A DNA stretch of 32,949 nt from Micromonospora parastrephiae (lineage in GTDB: Bacteria > Actinomycetota > Actinomycetes > Mycobacteriales > Micromonosporaceae), in NCBI RefSeq assembly GCF_016802865.1, contig NZ_JAEVHM010000050.1:1-32949 (forward strand), written 5' to 3'. The notes under the pieces were generated by a model, which saw only the letters and a list, made by a program, of their open reading frames with translations, ran no database searches and was not told where the DNA came from. How positions within the stretch are numbered: the stretch's first letter is position 1; each line of letters begins with the position of its first letter. Below, piece by piece: positions 31,704-32,949 of the stretch. Both the position numbers and the translations under genes were made by a program.

Positions 31704-32899
31704 GACGCAGCCTCCACGGAAGCGGTGGAAGGGGCCAGCAGAGCGACGGGATAGTCCGACAGAAGGTCGTCCAGACGAGTCTCCCCGCCACTGTAGACCC
31801 GGCCGGTGAACAGGTCCTTCACCTCGTTAACGGGAAGCGACAGGACTGTGTCGCGCCATCCTCCGGCGCGCGCCAGACCCAGCGGCAGGCGGGTCGCCAC
31901 GGTGATCGCGCCGCCCCGGTCGAAGGCCACCACGTGCCGGCCCGCCGGGCCGTGCGCCGGCACCGGCCGGTAGCCGGTGAACAGCTCCGGGTGCGACCGC
32001 CGCAGCCGCAGGGTCCGCGACACGACCAGCAGCTTCGCCGCGCCGTCGGTGTCGATCGGGGGACGCCAGCCGTCGTCCAGCCGCGCCAGCATCTCCCGGC
32101 GTACGTCGAAGTCAACCGGCCGGCGGTTGTCGGGGTCGACGAGGGAGTTGTCCCACAGCTCGGTCCCCTGGTAGGTGTCCGGCACGCCGGGCATGGTGAG
32201 CTGCACCAGCTTCTGCCCGAGCGAGTTGCACCAGCCGGCCGGGGTGATGGCGGCGGCAAGTTCGGTCAGCTCGTCGTGCAGGCTCGGGTCGTCGTACATC
32301 ATGTCGATCACGGCGTGCATGGCCTGCTCGAACGCCGCGTCGGGGTCCGCCCAACTGGTCGAGGCCGCGGCCTCCCGGGCGGCCTTCTCGGCGTACGCGT
32401 GCAGCCGCTCCCGTTCGATCGGCCACGCGCCGACGGCGGTCTGCCACAGCAGGTGGGCGAACGCCAGGTCGGGCAGCGGGGCGTACTCCATCCAGGCCCG
32501 GACCTGCCCGCCCCAGCGCTGCGGCACCTCGCTGAGCACGGCGAGGCGGGCGCGCACGTCCTCGCCGCGTTTCGTGTCGTGGGTGGCGGTGGTGGTCATG
32601 CTCGCCGGCCAGCGGACCTGCCGGGCGGCGGCGAAGCGGTGGAACTCCGCCGGCGGCACCCCGAAGTGGGCGGGGCTGCCGCCGACCTCGTTGAGCGCCA
32701 CGAACCGGGTCCACCGGTAGAAGGCGGTGTCCTCCACACCCTTGGCCATCACCGCGCCGGTCAGCTGCGGGAAGCGTTGCGCCAGCTCGTCGTCGGGGTC
32801 GCGCAGCCGGCGGGTCACCGCGTCCAGGGCGCCGGTCAGGTCGGGATGTGCGAGTGACCGAAGACCAGCAGGTCGACGTCCGGGAAACGGGCCGCGCAC
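31700..32899 (-). CDS. treY: Maltooligosyl trehalose synthase, C-terminal part
   Basis: C-terminal half of TreY (GH13), which turns the reducing end of maltodextrin into a trehalose unit. Only about 385 of the usual 750-800 residues are here. TreY-typical stretches include VMAKGVEDTAFYRWTRFVAL, TTTATHDTKRGEDVRARL and MPGVPDTYQGTELWD; these hold the conserved His-Asp-Thr-Lys and late barrel motifs. Homology to TreY starts at about 32858 (HPDLTGALDAV). Upstream the frame reads RGPFPGRRPAGLRS and hits a TGA near 32906, and the DNA there encodes something else. So the gene is broken at the window edge, by assembly or rearrangement. The frame start at GTG 32899 is not a real start. Confidence 0.88.
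   Translation of the reverse strand: MRGPFPGRRPAGLRSLAHPDLTGALDAVTRRLRDPDDELAQRFPQLTGAVMAKGVEDTAFYRWTRFVALNEVGGSPAHFGVPPAEFHRFAAARQVRWPASMTTTATHDTKRGEDVRARLAVLSEVPQRWGGQVRAWMEYAPLPDLAFAHLLWQTAVGAWPIERERLHAYAEKAAREAAASTSWADPDAAFEQAMHAVIDMMYDDPSLHDELTELAAAITPAGWCNSLGQKLVQLTMPGVPDTYQGTELWDNSLVDPDNRRPVDFDVRREMLARLDDGWRPPIDTDGAAKLLVVSRTLRLRRSHPELFTGYRPVPAHGPAGRHVVAFDRGGAITVATRLPLGLARAGGWRDTVLSLPVNEVKDLFTGRVYSGGETRLDDLLSDYPVALLAPSTASVEAAS
32842..32893 (-). other. Metallophosphoesterase-like fragment joined to treY
   Basis: In a frame different from treY the minus strand reads ARFPDVDLLVFGHSHIPT and stops. The GHSHIP motif with its preceding hydrophobic strand is the C-terminal metal-binding motif of YfcE/MJ0936-type metallophosphoesterases. 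Only about 17 residues are present before treY sequence begins, so this is a fragment at a junction. Confidence 0.5.
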
Positions 32900-32941
32900 C
32901 GCTGCTCACGTCCGGGAAACGGGCCGCGCACCGGCTGCTCA
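32877..32941. repeat. Tandem duplication of 32/33 bases at the window end
   Basis: 32877-32908 and 32909-32941 are the same sequence, beginning CGTCCGGGAAACGGG and ending CTGCTCA, except that the second copy has one extra G. It lies at the treY break and looks like an assembly or sequencing artefact at a contig end. Confidence 0.75.
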
Positions 32942-32949
32942 CGGCCGGC

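Overview
This window reads as chromosomal DNA of a high-GC actinomycete, most likely Micromonospora or a close relative in the Micromonosporaceae. The reasons are very high GC with G/C-ending codons, many GTG starts and GTGA/ATGA gene overlaps, a FasR-type regulator next to fabD-fabH-acpP-fabF, a DUF3145 gene, a class II HelD-like helicase and a c-di-AMP (ydaO/yuaA) riboswitch before a cell-wall enzyme gene. No tRNA, rRNA, CRISPR array, transposase or phage gene was seen.

Layout. 24-3282: an SRPBCC protein, then a GH1 beta-glucosidase coupled to an MFS transporter, probably for uptake and hydrolysis of a glucoside. 3334-6299: gltX, a convergent CopC-domain gene whose frame runs on into gltX antisense, and a divergent exported protein of unknown role. 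6300-6950 shows no convincing gene. 6951-8842: a NarL-type two-component pair. 8900-13693: the fatty acid synthase II cluster with its probable regulator (fasR, fabD, fabH, acpP, fabF), closed by a 17-bp hairpin. 13808-16765: a NagZ/LpqI-type GH3 lipoprotein gene with a damaged 5' end, DUF3145, and a short conserved-looking gene with a one-base frameshift. 16837-20799: beta-carbonic anhydrase, alpha/beta hydrolase and HelD-like helicase. 20906-23842: a CDF metal exporter with an upstream dyad operator, the c-di-AMP riboswitch with its coiled-coil/M15-like secreted protein, and a four-helix membrane protein. 23932-26743: a second SRPBCC protein, a PfkB kinase overlapping surE, and a STAS anti-anti-sigma factor. 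27107-27779: two small membrane-associated proteins.

27780 to about 29960 is compositionally different, with lower GC and relaxed codon use. It holds an unrecognised, translationally coupled gene pair: a 393-aa protein with a Cys/His cluster and a 115-aa membrane protein, plus a possible third membrane ORF. This is the best candidate for an undescribed system. It lies beside the trehalose genes treZ and treY (29973 to the window end), which make trehalose from maltodextrin.

Sequence quality. Three genes (copC-like, GH3 lipoprotein, the 16437 gene) carry what look like single-base shifts. The last ~100 bases hold an imperfect tandem duplication and a join between treY and a metallophosphoesterase fragment. 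Together these suggest a draft assembly with indel errors ending at a contig edge, so oddities of this kind should be confirmed against reads before biological interpretation.
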